In this document: positions 43,468 through 52,034 of the stretch, one piece after another
How positions within the stretch are numbered: position 1 is the stretch's first letter
How the letters are laid out: the number at the start of each line of letters is the position of its first letter
From: Pseudomonadota bacterium
GTDB lineage: Bacteria > Bdellovibrionota_C > UBA2361 > OMII01
Length of the DNA: 56,502 nt
Reading direction: 5' to 3'
Assembly (NCBI GenBank): GCA_026390555.1
Contig: JAPLFS010000030.1
Location: 1 to 56,502 of the forward strand
Made by a program: the position numbers and the translations under genes
The notes under the pieces: model-generated
Seen by the model: the letters and a program-made list of their open reading frames with translations, nothing else
Database searches by the model: none
What the model was told of the DNA's origin: nothing

Positions 43468-45336
43468 TTAGGCAAACGTAGCGCTAAGGAGCTGCTCACG
43501 TTGCGCCCCCTCTTCCATCTCAACCCTGCCAATAATTGCGAGCTGATAGCGTGGTGCTACCTCCTCATGCGCCATTACAACAGCTGCTGGGTATCGCACC
43601 CGCAAGATATCCCTTAAGTAAGCCCTCGCCCGTTTCGACGCGATCAATACCGTGCCGGCCTTAATTGACTCACAGGCTCGCTCGCAGATCAGATCCATTA
43701 GATCGCCCGCGATAATAGATCCGCTCTCCTCGGCCTTCGAGAGCACAAGGTCCAGCAGCGGATCAAGTGCTACCGCCCGTATCGAGCGCCCCTCGGCAAC
43801 CGAGGCGCTTACCACTGGGGCAAGTGCGCTACGAATCTCGGCCAGCATGGCTCGATCTGAGATCTTGCCCCCGTACTCTGCGATCGTCTGAAGGATCACA
43901 TCGAGGTGCTTAATCGTAATCTCCTCCCTTAAGAGAGCTCGTAATATCGCCGTCATCTGCGTTAGTGACATCGTGGCAGGAACAACTCCCGTCACAAGAT
44001 CTGGAATCTGCTTCTCTACGTAATCGAGCCCACGCCGCGTTGCACCGTCATCGATCAGTTCATTTTTATAAAGGTCAATAATCTCCTTTATCTCAACCTC
44101 AAGCTCCTGCCACGCCTCCGCTCGACACGCACCATCACAACGCGCAACCTCCATACCACGCACCAGTATGCGATAGACCCCCTGCGGAGCATCCCAGAGC
44201 TCCATTCCAGGCCTTTGTAGCACAAGCCCCCAACGTGAAAAGGCATACGATCTAAACTCCTCTAGCATCTGATTAACCAGATCGAGCCGCGGTATTAAAG
44301 GTACCCACTCTTTATTAACCTCAATCTGGATTGACTGTGCCAGGGATGGCTCAAATGCCTTAAATACTATTTCCGTATCATTATCCTTCGTCGATTTCAC
44401 AAGGAGCAAGGAACATGCTAGTGCGGTGCTGACTGATAGTAGCGCAAGGTGTGGCATGCCAGGTAAACACCCAAGCACAAACGCAGCCACAGCAACAAAG
44501 ACCCGTGCAGCCTTAAATTGTGATAATTGCGAGATAAGATCCGAGGAGAGGGTCGATGATTCATCCACCTGTACGCGGGTTACGATCAGCCCAGCAGCAA
44601 TGGAGTTAAGTAGCGAGGGGATCTGAGAGAGCAACCCGTCACCTATCGTTAAAACGGTATAGCGTCGCAGCGCTACGTCGAACTCAAGTTCGTGTACCAA
44701 CAACCCGATCAGGAGTCCCCCGCAGATATTAACAAAGGTGATAACGATGCCCGCTATCGCATCTCCCTTAACGAACTTCATAGCGCCATCGAGCGCTCCA
44801 TAAAATCGAGATTCCATCTGAACATCTAGCCGTTTGCGCCGCGCCGTCTCGGAATCAAGTAAGCCACTCCGTAGCTCAGCATCTATAGCCATCTGCTTGC
44901 CAGGCAGGGCGTCGAGGGTAAAACGTGCCGCTACTTCAGCCACTCGCTCTGCGCCCTTCGCTACAACTATGAACTGGATCAGGGTAATCAGGAGAAAGAG
45001 TACGAAGCCCACCGCTACGCTACCCTGAATAACAACGGATCCGAAGGCCTCAACCGCCTTTCCAGCATGCCCCGATCCGAGCACGGCTCTCGTCGTTGCC
45101 AAATTAAGTGATAGACGAAAGAGGGTCGCCATCAGAAGCAGTGAGGGCAACGTAGCAAGTTTTAAAGGATCCCTAATATGAAGCGCCGAGATCACTAACA
45201 AAAGAGCGAAAAGCAGGTTTGAACAGAGCAGGATGTCTAGCACTGCCGGCGGTAGTGGGATGATCATACATCCCACTACCAGCAGAAGTCCCACCGGCAT
45301 TACTATATCTCGTGCTCCTATCTGGGGCGTTTTCAC
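43468..45336 (-). CDS. sctV: Type III secretion export gate protein SctV
   Basis: SctV/FlhA forms the nonameric inner-membrane export gate that receives substrates. The 622-residue protein has about eight N-terminal membrane segments. Its loop FHIPEP signature includes ATLFRLSLNLATTRAVL and RFTLDALPGKQMAIDAELRSGLL. A cytoplasmic domain of about 300 residues contains IPDLVTGVVPATMSLTQM and LREEITIKHLDVILQTI. It is somewhat shorter than typical members (about 650-700). The start is GTG with AAAGAG upstream. With a short SctJ beside it and no flagellar genes, the non-flagellar system is favoured over FlhA. Confidence 0.92.
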   Translation of the reverse strand: MKTPQIGARDIVMPVGLLLVVGCMIIPLPPAVLDILLCSNLLFALLLVISALHIRDPLKLATLPSLLLMATLFRLSLNLATTRAVLGSGHAGKAVEAFGSVVIQGSVAVGFVLFLLITLIQFIVVAKGAERVAEVAARFTLDALPGKQMAIDAELRSGLLDSETARRKRLDVQMESRFYGALDGAMKFVKGDAIAGIVITFVNICGGLLIGLLVHELEFDVALRRYTVLTIGDGLLSQIPSLLNSIAAGLIVTRVQVDESSTLSSDLISQLSQFKAARVFVAVAAFVLGCLPGMPHLALLSVSTALACSLLLVKSTKDNDTEIVFKAFEPSLAQSIQIEVNKEWVPLIPRLDLVNQMLEEFRSYAFSRWGLVLQRPGMELWDAPQGVYRILVRGMEVARCDGACRAEAWQELEVEIKEIIDLYKNELIDDGATRRGLDYVEKQIPDLVTGVVPATMSLTQMTAILRALLREEITIKHLDVILQTIAEYGGKISDRAMLAEIRSALAPVVSASVAEGRSIRAVALDPLLDLVLSKAEESGSIIAGDLMDLICERACESIKAGTVLIASKRARAYLRDILRVRYPAAVVMAHEEVAPRYQLAIIGRVEMEEGAQREQLLSATFA

Positions 45337-45380
45337 ACTCTCTTTAGCCTCGCTTTTTTGTCAGTTATTCGGGCTAAATA

Positions 45381-45701
45381 TTATCCAACGCGTAGATTTC
45401 GCACCGGTGCCATCGCTATCTCGTGGGCCGATTTTGCAATATTGGAGCGCATTGAATACTCCTGCATCTGTTGCTGAATCAAAATCTGCTGTGAAAGAAG
45501 ATCCTCAAACTGCTGAACCCCTCCTAGTCCTGGCATAGTTGCTTCAGCGGTAGATACAACTTGTGACATAGCTGATGTGGCTGTCTTTACAATATCACCG
45601 AATACACTACGGGGCTCAGGTGCAAACCTAAGCATCTGAGAGGCCCCGGAAGTTACGGTTAATGAGCCGCTAGATGTTGGACGAATTGGATCAATAGACA
45701 T
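45381..45701 (-). CDS. Putative T3SS inner-rod/needle-type protein (SctI-like)
   Basis: This 106-residue protein has a flexible Ser/Thr-rich N-terminus and a C-terminal amphipathic helix pair (QQFEDLLSQQILIQQQMQEY, then MRSNIAKSAHEIAMAPVRNL). That profile is typical of small T3SS rod or needle subunits, whose C-terminal helix polymerises. It lies between sctQ and sctV, a usual location for such genes. It has a strong GGAGGGAACGTC leader before the ATG, fitting a protein made in many copies. FliE-like or SctF-like identity cannot be excluded. Confidence 0.55.
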   Translation of the reverse strand: MSIDPIRPTSSGSLTVTSGASQMLRFAPEPRSVFGDIVKTATSAMSQVVSTAEATMPGLGGVQQFEDLLSQQILIQQQMQEYSMRSNIAKSAHEIAMAPVRNLRVG

Positions 45702-45789
45702 GACGTTCCCTCCATAGGATTTAGTTAGAATCGGTCGCTAATGAATATTCGAACGCTGCGGTAAAAAGTTGTGCGTATTAAACATATCG

Positions 45790-46605
45790 CTACAACGTCG
45801 AGATAATTTGCAGCTTAAATCCTTCCTCCACCGGCTCAAGTTCCCCCTGCGCTACAGAGGTTGCGCCGATACGTAGGCCGCATCGGATCGGTCGGGTGGC
45901 TCCTAGATCGAGCACGCTGCCCGGCCTCAGTGCAATCAGATCGCTTAACTCAAGCTCGATCTCACCAAGCTCTATCGTAATCTTAACCCGCTCGCTTATC
46001 TCCTGTGTAGTAACGTTATCAACATGAATACTCATAGCTTTATCCTTTGCTCCTATAAAACGACCCGCAATACCTAACTCTGGTAATACGACCGATATCT
46101 CTAAAAGTACCTGCTGTTCATCTCCAATACGCTCAATCACTCCATACATCCGAGCAACTATTGGGCGGGCGCGCACACGCGGCTCGCTAATCCATAAACC
46201 GCTCTCATGCAGCTTGGCTGCACAGGCACACTCAAACTCACCTGAATTGACCCCTATCCTAAAAAAACACCACTCGTGGGGAGGTCGTATCATCTCGCTA
46301 ATCATAAGCGGAAATACGCCGGTACCACCAAAAACCTCAGCTATCTGTTTGGCGTAATGCAGATAAACTAAAGACCTTCTAAGCGGAGTTGCGCACGGCA
46401 CAAGTTCATCGCAACACACCGCCAACCCCTCGCCACCCGCTGCCTGAAGCACGAGCCACGGTGTAGCGGCGCTATGTTGCGCTTCAACAATAGAGATCTT
46501 CAGTACAGGTTCAAGGGGTACGATGGCCCTAGATACACGCTCTAAGATCGGATGTAGTTGCGCCTGTTCCCGTAGCTGTTGAATATTTCTCACCGCTATG
46601 GTCAT
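45790..46605 (-). CDS. sctQ: Type III secretion cytoplasmic sorting-platform protein SctQ
   Basis: The 271-residue protein ends with a SpoA (FliN/FliM C-terminal) domain at ~195-271: ITIELGEIELELSDLIALRP, then GSVLDLGATRPIRCGLRIGA and AQGELEPVEEGFKLQI. The N-terminal part is divergent, as usual for SctQ/YscQ. It builds the cytoplasmic sorting platform with SctK, SctL and the ATPase SctN, none of which is visible here. Its ATG overlaps the upstream stop codon (ATGA), indicating coupled translation. Confidence 0.82.
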   Translation of the reverse strand: MTIAVRNIQQLREQAQLHPILERVSRAIVPLEPVLKISIVEAQHSAATPWLVLQAAGGEGLAVCCDELVPCATPLRRSLVYLHYAKQIAEVFGGTGVFPLMISEMIRPPHEWCFFRIGVNSGEFECACAAKLHESGLWISEPRVRARPIVARMYGVIERIGDEQQVLLEISVVLPELGIAGRFIGAKDKAMSIHVDNVTTQEISERVKITIELGEIELELSDLIALRPGSVLDLGATRPIRCGLRIGATSVAQGELEPVEEGFKLQIISTL

Positions 46606-46907
46606 AACTTGCCCTGTAGCTTTTCAAGGCAGAATAGATAGGCTTCCAGCGCCGGTCGTTCATGCAGCCTCTCGATATCGCGCACAACCAACTGCGCAAC
46701 CTGCGGACTAAGTGGCAAACTATGCGGATCTAGCTCTTCAAGAAAACAGAGCAGCGCTAAATCGTGAATCTCCCCATCTACTAAGCCAGTTTTTGTTTGA
46801 ACTATACCCGCTGTAAAGAGCGCAGAGCCGCTCAATGTATCAGGGAATACCTGTGCATGCGGAGCTTTAAATGCTGCAAGCCAGCTTTTAACGATCTCTA
46901 GGACCAT
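46602..46907 (-). CDS. Small hypothetical protein between sctJ and sctQ
   Basis: This 101-residue protein begins MVLEIVKSWLAAFKAP at an ATG 19 bp after the sctJ stop. A longer reading that overlaps sctJ is rejected. It is mostly helical, with segments IHDLALLCFLEELDPHS and VAQLVVRDIERLHERPALEA. I cannot assign it to SctK, SctL or SctG. Its fixed position within the cluster and the ATGA overlap with sctQ suggest a sorting-platform or chaperone role. Confidence 0.6.
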   Translation of the reverse strand: MVLEIVKSWLAAFKAPHAQVFPDTLSGSALFTAGIVQTKTGLVDGEIHDLALLCFLEELDPHSLPLSPQVAQLVVRDIERLHERPALEAYLFCLEKLQGKL

Positions 46908-46926
46908 CGTAACTAAACCTTTACTA

Positions 46927-47751
46927 TTACTCCTCGCTATCAAATGAGCCGGGTCGAGTAAACTTAATCGGCTTTGTCCTGCGCCTGAGAAATGCCGCAA
47001 CACCAACAGCTCCAAGCAATCCCAACGCAGCGAATCCCAATCCGGCCGTACGCACCGAGACCCCTGCCCCTGGAACGGTCGCCCACTCGCTTGAAGCTTC
47101 CTGCTTTAAGTTCACCTGCTCCCGTATGATCTCAGGCTGCTCTGGGGAGGCTGCAATGCTGCGCAATACCGTAATACGGCTAGGAACAACACCTGCCGCA
47201 CCGCCAACCAGAGCTGAGATATCTTCGTTTGATGAAGAGAAGCGTTGGTCGATCAGAAGTAGTACCGAGCCGGTTCCACTCTCGGCTTTCTTTGTTCCAA
47301 ACAACGGATCCGTTTCGGGCAGGTTCAGGTGCACACGCGCCTCAAGTACCCCGACGATCGCCGACAAGCTATCCTCAATAGATTGGGATACGGAGCGTTC
47401 ATAGCGAAACCACTGCTCCTCTCTGCTCGGTATGAGCCCGCCCTTAGCGCTTAAATTGTTTTGTGAACTACGGGGGGAGAGAACCCGATTGGTCTCAAGG
47501 AAGGAAAGCGCTGGAACGATAAAGTCCTTAGGAACGGCTATCGCCCAACGACCATCTGATTGAATAACTTTATGCGCTCCAAGATCTGCACTACTCAGTC
47601 GACTGAGCACCCGATTGGCATCCTGTTCAGAGAGGTCGTGAATAATCTGCTCATCACATCCGGTAAGAAGCAGAAGGAACAGGGCGAGAAGATTGATATA
47701 GATCCGAGCAGGCTTACGAACCCTATTGGATAAGCTCTGGGGCCGTTTCAT
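46927..47751 (-). CDS. sctJ: Type III secretion inner-membrane ring lipoprotein SctJ
   Basis: SctJ (YscJ/PrgK) forms the inner ring of the basal body. The 274-residue product has a lipoprotein signal (lipobox LTGC, C32), the first ring-building motif region (DLSEQDANRVLSRLSSADLG), and FETN-like SFLETNRVLSPR. YERSVSQSIEDSLSAIVGVL and EARVHLNLPETDPLFG follow. A C-terminal membrane segment (AGLGFAALGLLGAVGVAAFL) precedes a basic tail. This size is that of non-flagellar SctJ, about half of flagellar FliF. I choose the ATG at 47751, which overlaps the sigma-factor gene by 29 bp. Confidence 0.92.
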   Translation of the reverse strand: MKRPQSLSNRVRKPARIYINLLALFLLLLTGCDEQIIHDLSEQDANRVLSRLSSADLGAHKVIQSDGRWAIAVPKDFIVPALSFLETNRVLSPRSSQNNLSAKGGLIPSREEQWFRYERSVSQSIEDSLSAIVGVLEARVHLNLPETDPLFGTKKAESGTGSVLLLIDQRFSSSNEDISALVGGAAGVVPSRITVLRSIAASPEQPEIIREQVNLKQEASSEWATVPGAGVSVRTAGLGFAALGLLGAVGVAAFLRRRTKPIKFTRPGSFDSEE

Positions 47752-48514
47752 GGATTTTTTGTCGGAGAATTTCAAGTGCCCGATCATGAAGCCTCGATAC
47801 CCAAGATTTTGATAGTCCGGCGTACTGCGCCGCAACATCGGTTAACTTCCGATCATGGAAGTAATATTGTTCAACAATAGTTCGCTCTTTTTCGGGTAAA
47901 GTTGCTACGATCGCTCTTATTTTTTGCGAAGCACGCTTCTCTTCAAGTTTCTTTTCCGGATCGTCCGGCGATTCGCCCTCGGCCTTTATTTGGCCACCCT
48001 TCAGCGCGGTAAGTCGAAATGCTACGGCGCTCTTTGCAAGGTGCTCAACAGCATCAGTCGTGCGCTGGCGCGGGTCGCGTGGCACACGAATAGAGCGGTC
48101 CAACTCCTCTGCCCGCATCTCATGCGCGGCTTCGAGCGCTTTAAAAACCCTATAAGCGGCCCCAGAGAGCTCACACGAGGAACGGATATAATCGATAATG
48201 GATCCCCGAATTCTGAGAAACGCAAACGATCGGAACTCATACCCTTTACTGGGATCGAACCTAGTTGCAGCTTCAACCAAACCAAGAAAGCCCGCTGAAA
48301 CAAAATCCTCTCGCAACGAATGCGGAAATCCCATCGTGCGAATAAGGCGCCCGACAACCATGTCTACAAAGTCGTGGTACTGCTCGATCAGGGCATCACG
48401 CTTGGTCAAGGCATCATTATTGAGCACAGCGGAGCTTCCCACCCCACTGGAGCGCCCCTTCCCGGTCGTTGTGCCGGTTACCGCCTTGCTGGCCTGTGTC
48501 TTGCGTTTGGACAT
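47723..48514 (-). CDS. Sigma-28 (FliA/WhiG-family) sigma factor heading the T3SS cluster
   Basis: The 263-residue protein has sigma region 2 (EQYHDFVDMVVGRLIRTMG, then DFVSAGFLGLVEAATRFDPS and FRSFAFLRIRGSIIDYIRS), a short region 3, and region 4 (LPEKERTIVEQYYFHDRKL, then LSKSWVSRLHDRALEIL). This is the FliA/WhiG layout that lacks region 1.1. Its N-terminal 40 residues are Ser/Thr/Gly-rich. Strong coupling to sctJ (29-bp overlap) suggests that it controls the T3SS genes or their effectors. AGGGGG precedes the ATG. The promoter lies in the 170-bp gap shared with divergent hemB. Confidence 0.9.
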   Translation of the reverse strand: MSKRKTQASKAVTGTTTGKGRSSGVGSSAVLNNDALTKRDALIEQYHDFVDMVVGRLIRTMGFPHSLREDFVSAGFLGLVEAATRFDPSKGYEFRSFAFLRIRGSIIDYIRSSCELSGAAYRVFKALEAAHEMRAEELDRSIRVPRDPRQRTTDAVEHLAKSAVAFRLTALKGGQIKAEGESPDDPEKKLEEKRASQKIRAIVATLPEKERTIVEQYYFHDRKLTDVAAQYAGLSKSWVSRLHDRALEILRQKIHETAPELIQ

Positions 48515-48686
48515 CCGAAACCCCCTAAGGTATCTTCTCTTGCTGTACCTGTGTTCGAAAGTTAGACAAAATAGTTTCGCTCTAATAGCTGCGCTAGCCT
48601 AAAAGGCCCTTGTCTCAGTTGCAATAGCTTTACTTTACCGAGATATTACAAGTAATCTCAAGGCATTAACCATTAGAGGCAGCCCT

Positions 48687-49670
48687 ATGTCATTCCCACT
48701 TATCCGCCCCCGCCGTCTCCGTCGTACCGATTTTCTTCGCGATATGGTGCGCGAAACCCGTGTTGAGGTATCGAACCTTATCGCCCCGCTCTTTATCGTT
48801 CCTGGAGAGAAGGTCGAGCGCGAGATCAGCTCAATGCCGGGACAGTACCAATTAAGCATCGATACGGCGGCTAAAAAAACGCTGAGATTCCAAGAGCTCG
48901 GAATCCGCTCCGTACTGCTCTTCGCTATTCCGGAGTCTAAGGACGAGATCGGCTCCTCTGCCTGGCACCCACAAGGAATCATCCCGCAAGCTATCAAGGC
49001 ACTTAAAAAGGTAGCCCCTGAGATGATTGTAATAACTGACCTGTGCTTCTGTGAGTATACCTCGCATGGGCACTGCGGCGTTATGAAGGACGGCCAACTA
49101 CAAAACGATGCGACGCTCTGTAATTTAGTAAAGCAGGCGCTCGTTCATGCCGAGGCCGGTGCAGATATAATAGCGCCGAGCGGTATGCTCGACGGTATGG
49201 TGCACGCGCTCCGTAATGGACTCGATGAATCAGGCTATTCAGATCTGCCGATTATGAGCTATGCAGCGAAGTTCGCCTCAGCGTTTTATGGCCCATTTCG
49301 CGAGGCCGTTCAATCAGCACCTGAATACGGCGACCGCAAATCCTACCAGATGGACGCAGCGAACTTTAACGAGGCGATGCGTGAGGTAGAGCTCGACATT
49401 CAGCAGGGCGCGGATATCGTAATGGTCAAACCGGGGCTAGCGTTCCTAGATGTCGTACGCGCAGTTAAGGAGCGCTTTAAGATGCCCACCGCCGTTTATA
49501 ACGTCAGTGGTGAGTATGCGATGGTTAAAGCCGCCGCGCAAAATGGCTGGATCGATGAGCGCCGAGTCATGCTAGAGATCTTAACTAGCATGAAGCGCGC
49601 CGGCGCAGACCTTATTATCACCTACTTTGCTGAAGCCTTTGCCGATCTTAGGGCTAAGGGCCAGGTCTAA
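48687..49670 (+). CDS. hemB: Delta-aminolevulinic acid dehydratase (porphobilinogen synthase)
   Basis: HemB joins two 5-aminolevulinate molecules into porphobilinogen in haem and corrin synthesis. The 327-residue protein has the zinc-type cysteine cluster (C120, C122 and C130 in DLCFCEYTSHGHCG). Its Schiff-base lysines are K195 (SYAAKFASAFYGPFR) and K248 (DIVMVKPG). GAGG lies about 8 nt upstream of the ATG. Metal-site cysteines place it with the Zn-dependent group rather than the Mg-only Asp-rich group. Confidence 0.97.
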   Translation: MSFPLIRPRRLRRTDFLRDMVRETRVEVSNLIAPLFIVPGEKVEREISSMPGQYQLSIDTAAKKTLRFQELGIRSVLLFAIPESKDEIGSSAWHPQGIIPQAIKALKKVAPEMIVITDLCFCEYTSHGHCGVMKDGQLQNDATLCNLVKQALVHAEAGADIIAPSGMLDGMVHALRNGLDESGYSDLPIMSYAAKFASAFYGPFREAVQSAPEYGDRKSYQMDAANFNEAMREVELDIQQGADIVMVKPGLAFLDVVRAVKERFKMPTAVYNVSGEYAMVKAAAQNGWIDERRVMLEILTSMKRAGADLIITYFAEAFADLRAKGQV

Positions 49671-49699
49671 GCGGCCTAGCGCAATTTAAGAAAGCAGCC

Positions 49700-50320
49700 C
49701 TATGCCAAGCTAAACTCGCGCAGATCTTTACGTAGCTGCTCAGCTCCTACGTAAAGACGCGCGTTCCAGCCAAGCCTTGCTGCGGCATCTATATTTTCCT
49801 GCCTATCATCAAAAAATAGGATCGAGCGCGCATCCACTTCGAGCATCTGCTCGACCTTCTCGTAGATTGTATTATCCGGCTTAGCGCATCCAAGCATCTG
49901 TGAGGCGAAGCGGCGATCAAAGTGCCCCATAAACTCGTACGCACTGAGAAGCTTATCCCAATGAATCGAGTTGGTATTGGAAAGGCATCCCACTTGAACT
50001 ATTTTCCGTAATCCAGGCAGAAGCTCCGCGGTCGAGGTGATAGTAGCACCGAGCTCTGCGTTGACCGCCTCGACGACCTCACCCTCTGAGAGCTGCGTCT
50101 TTAAAAGCATATTAAAGAATCTAGCAAGCTCTTCTGGCGAGATCTCGCGCTCCATAAAGCCGCTCCAGAACAATTTAGCCGATCTAATTTTAGCCTCGAC
50201 CTCGGCCGGAACAAGGAGGCATCCAGGGGCACGCGCAAACGCCTCAAAGATCCTGGACTGCTCTACCTCAAGCAGCACCCCACCTAGATCAAATAACACC
50301 CACTTTATACTAGCCATCAC
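49700..50320 (-). CDS. HAD-superfamily phosphatase (YihX-like)
   Basis: The 206-residue protein has HAD motif I FDLGGVLLEVE (the second position is a Leu-Gly variant of DxD), motif II SNTNSIHW, motif III Lys in AKPDNTIYEK, and motif IV FFDDRQENIDAA. This pattern fits the YihX/sugar-phosphate phosphatase branch of the IA subfamily. Its substrate is unknown. It is convergent with hemB and divergent from bioB. Confidence 0.88.
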   Translation of the reverse strand: MMASIKWVLFDLGGVLLEVEQSRIFEAFARAPGCLLVPAEVEAKIRSAKLFWSGFMEREISPEELARFFNMLLKTQLSEGEVVEAVNAELGATITSTAELLPGLRKIVQVGCLSNTNSIHWDKLLSAYEFMGHFDRRFASQMLGCAKPDNTIYEKVEQMLEVDARSILFFDDRQENIDAAARLGWNARLYVGAEQLRKDLREFSLA

Positions 50321-50424
50321 GCCTAACCCCCTGTTTTTTGATAACCCTAGTCCATCTCTACCCTAGTCTCTGTACCCGCCTTGTAAAGTACAGTATGATC
50401 TTAGGATACATTTTTGGAGCTGCT

Positions 50425-51417
50425 ATGCATAATAATAACAACGAGATACGTCGCGATTGGACACCCGAGCAAGCTCTGGCCATATACTCTCAAGCCTTTC
50501 CGGAGCTACTCTATCAAGCTCAGACCATCCACCGCTCCAATTTTAATCACCTTGAGGTTCAGCGCTCTACGTTGCTGTCGGTAAAGACCGGCGGATGCCC
50601 GGAGGATTGCGCATACTGCCCACAGTCAGCTCACTATAAGACCGGCGTTGAGCGCCACGGCGTGCTGCCACTCGAACTTGTTAAGTCCAAGGCGCTAGAG
50701 GCCAAGGACGCCGGCTCGACCCGTTTCTGTATGGGTGCTGCCTGGCGTGAGATTAAGGACGGTAAGGACTTTGACGCTATCCTTGAGCTAGTGCGCGAGG
50801 TACGGGGTGTTGGTCTTGAGGTCTGCTGTACCTTAGGAATGCTGACCGAATCACAGGCAACGCGCCTCAAGGAGGCTGGCTGCTACGCATACAACCATAA
50901 CCTCGATACCTCCCCTGAGTACTACGGTAAGATTATCTCAACCCGTACCTATGAGGACCGTCTAAAAACCCTTGAGAACGTGCGCCGTGCAGGCATGACG
51001 GTTTGTTGTGGTGGAATCGTCGGCATGGGCGAGGGGGTTAAGGATCGTCTCGGCCTACTCATCCAGCTTACGAATCAGGAGCACCATCCAGAGAGCGTTC
51101 CCCTTAATATGTTAGTTAAGGTAGAGGGCACCCCGCTCTCTAAGGAGGAGCAGGTTGACCCGCTTGAGTTCGTACGCCTCGTCGCAACGGCTCGTATTAT
51201 GCTCCCTCAGTCGATGGTGCGCTTATCCGCAGGCAGGATGGAGATGTCCGATGAGATGCAGGCGCTGTGCTTCGTTGCGGGTGCAAATTCGGTCTTTGCA
51301 GGCGAAAAACTTCTTACAACCCCTAATCCGGGCGATGATCACGATAACGCCTTAATGAGCCGCTTAGGGATGCATTACCTTGAAGCTAAGCAGTGCTCTA
51401 CCTCTATAGCAGCATAA
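50425..51417 (+). CDS. bioB: Biotin synthase
   Basis: BioB is a radical-SAM enzyme that inserts sulphur into dethiobiotin. The 330-residue protein has the CxxxCxxC cluster motif C58-C62-C65 in GGCPEDCAYCPQS, and FCMGAAWR, YNHNLDTSPEYY, CCGGIVGMGE and ANSVFAGEKLLTT. GGAG lies six bases before the chosen ATG. An upstream in-frame start at 50338 would add 29 residues without support. No other bio genes are nearby. The region 51418-51572 after it has no clear T-run terminator. Confidence 0.97.
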   Translation: MHNNNNEIRRDWTPEQALAIYSQAFPELLYQAQTIHRSNFNHLEVQRSTLLSVKTGGCPEDCAYCPQSAHYKTGVERHGVLPLELVKSKALEAKDAGSTRFCMGAAWREIKDGKDFDAILELVREVRGVGLEVCCTLGMLTESQATRLKEAGCYAYNHNLDTSPEYYGKIISTRTYEDRLKTLENVRRAGMTVCCGGIVGMGEGVKDRLGLLIQLTNQEHHPESVPLNMLVKVEGTPLSKEEQVDPLEFVRLVATARIMLPQSMVRLSAGRMEMSDEMQALCFVAGANSVFAGEKLLTTPNPGDDHDNALMSRLGMHYLEAKQCSTSIAA

Positions 51418-51572
51418 AGCTTAAGTCATTATCGCTCGGCTATGCGCAAAAAAAATAGCCCCCGACTATTAAGCTTACCCGCCGTTATGACGTTTCCACT
51501 CTTGTAGCCGAGGGCACCCGTTTATAGCGGGCCAAGCCCTGACGATAGGAACCTATCTAGTGGGAGCGTAAT

Positions 51573-52031
51573 ATGAACAACTCGCAACACGACAATCCTC
51601 GCAGCAAGTCCCGCTTAATGGAAGCGCTGAACTACGCTGCAGAGGCTTCCGCAACCATGATCCCACTAGTAGCGCTTATTCTCGGCATCGGAATGATGCG
51701 CTTTCTTCCTGCCAACGTAACAACCCCGCTTTTTAAGTCAGATCAGGAGGCGCGTAAGTTTTTCGAGGATAATGGTATAGGGATACCATCAAAATCCCCG
51801 ATCCTGCTCGTGAGCGCCACATGCGTTGCGTGCGACGAGCTGCGCGCTGAACTATGGAAAGATGGAGTTGGTTTTGAGGAGATTGATATCCAGAGCGAAA
51901 TTGGGCAGGCGCTCTACAAACAGGCGAAGTATATGACCACCTCCCCAGAGCTACCGAAGATCATAGTCGAAGCTCAGATAGTTGATCCCAACGTTGCTGC
52001 CGTAAAGAGGGTTATCAAAAACAACAGATAG
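51573..52031 (+). CDS. Membrane-anchored glutaredoxin-like protein
   Basis: The 152-residue protein has one N-terminal membrane segment (~27-46) and a soluble domain with a thioredoxin-fold layout. That layout is a beta-strand SPILLVSAT, a C-x-x-C pair (C84, C87 in TCVACDEL), then SPELPKIIV with a candidate cis-proline P128. It may be a glutaredoxin-like redox protein at the inner membrane. Substrate and orientation are not clear. GGGAG precedes the ATG. It faces the next gene with only 3 bp between stops. Confidence 0.65.
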   Translation: MNNSQHDNPRSKSRLMEALNYAAEASATMIPLVALILGIGMMRFLPANVTTPLFKSDQEARKFFEDNGIGIPSKSPILLVSATCVACDELRAELWKDGVGFEEIDIQSEIGQALYKQAKYMTTSPELPKIIVEAQIVDPNVAAVKRVIKNNR

Positions 52032-52034
52032 CCC

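Noticed and set aside
43468-48514. Flagellar operon (FlhA, FliF, FliN, FliA)
   Set aside because: SctJ is 274 residues, about half of FliF, and carries a lipobox. No FliG, hook, filament or motor genes are present. The sigma factor alone resembles the flagellar type.
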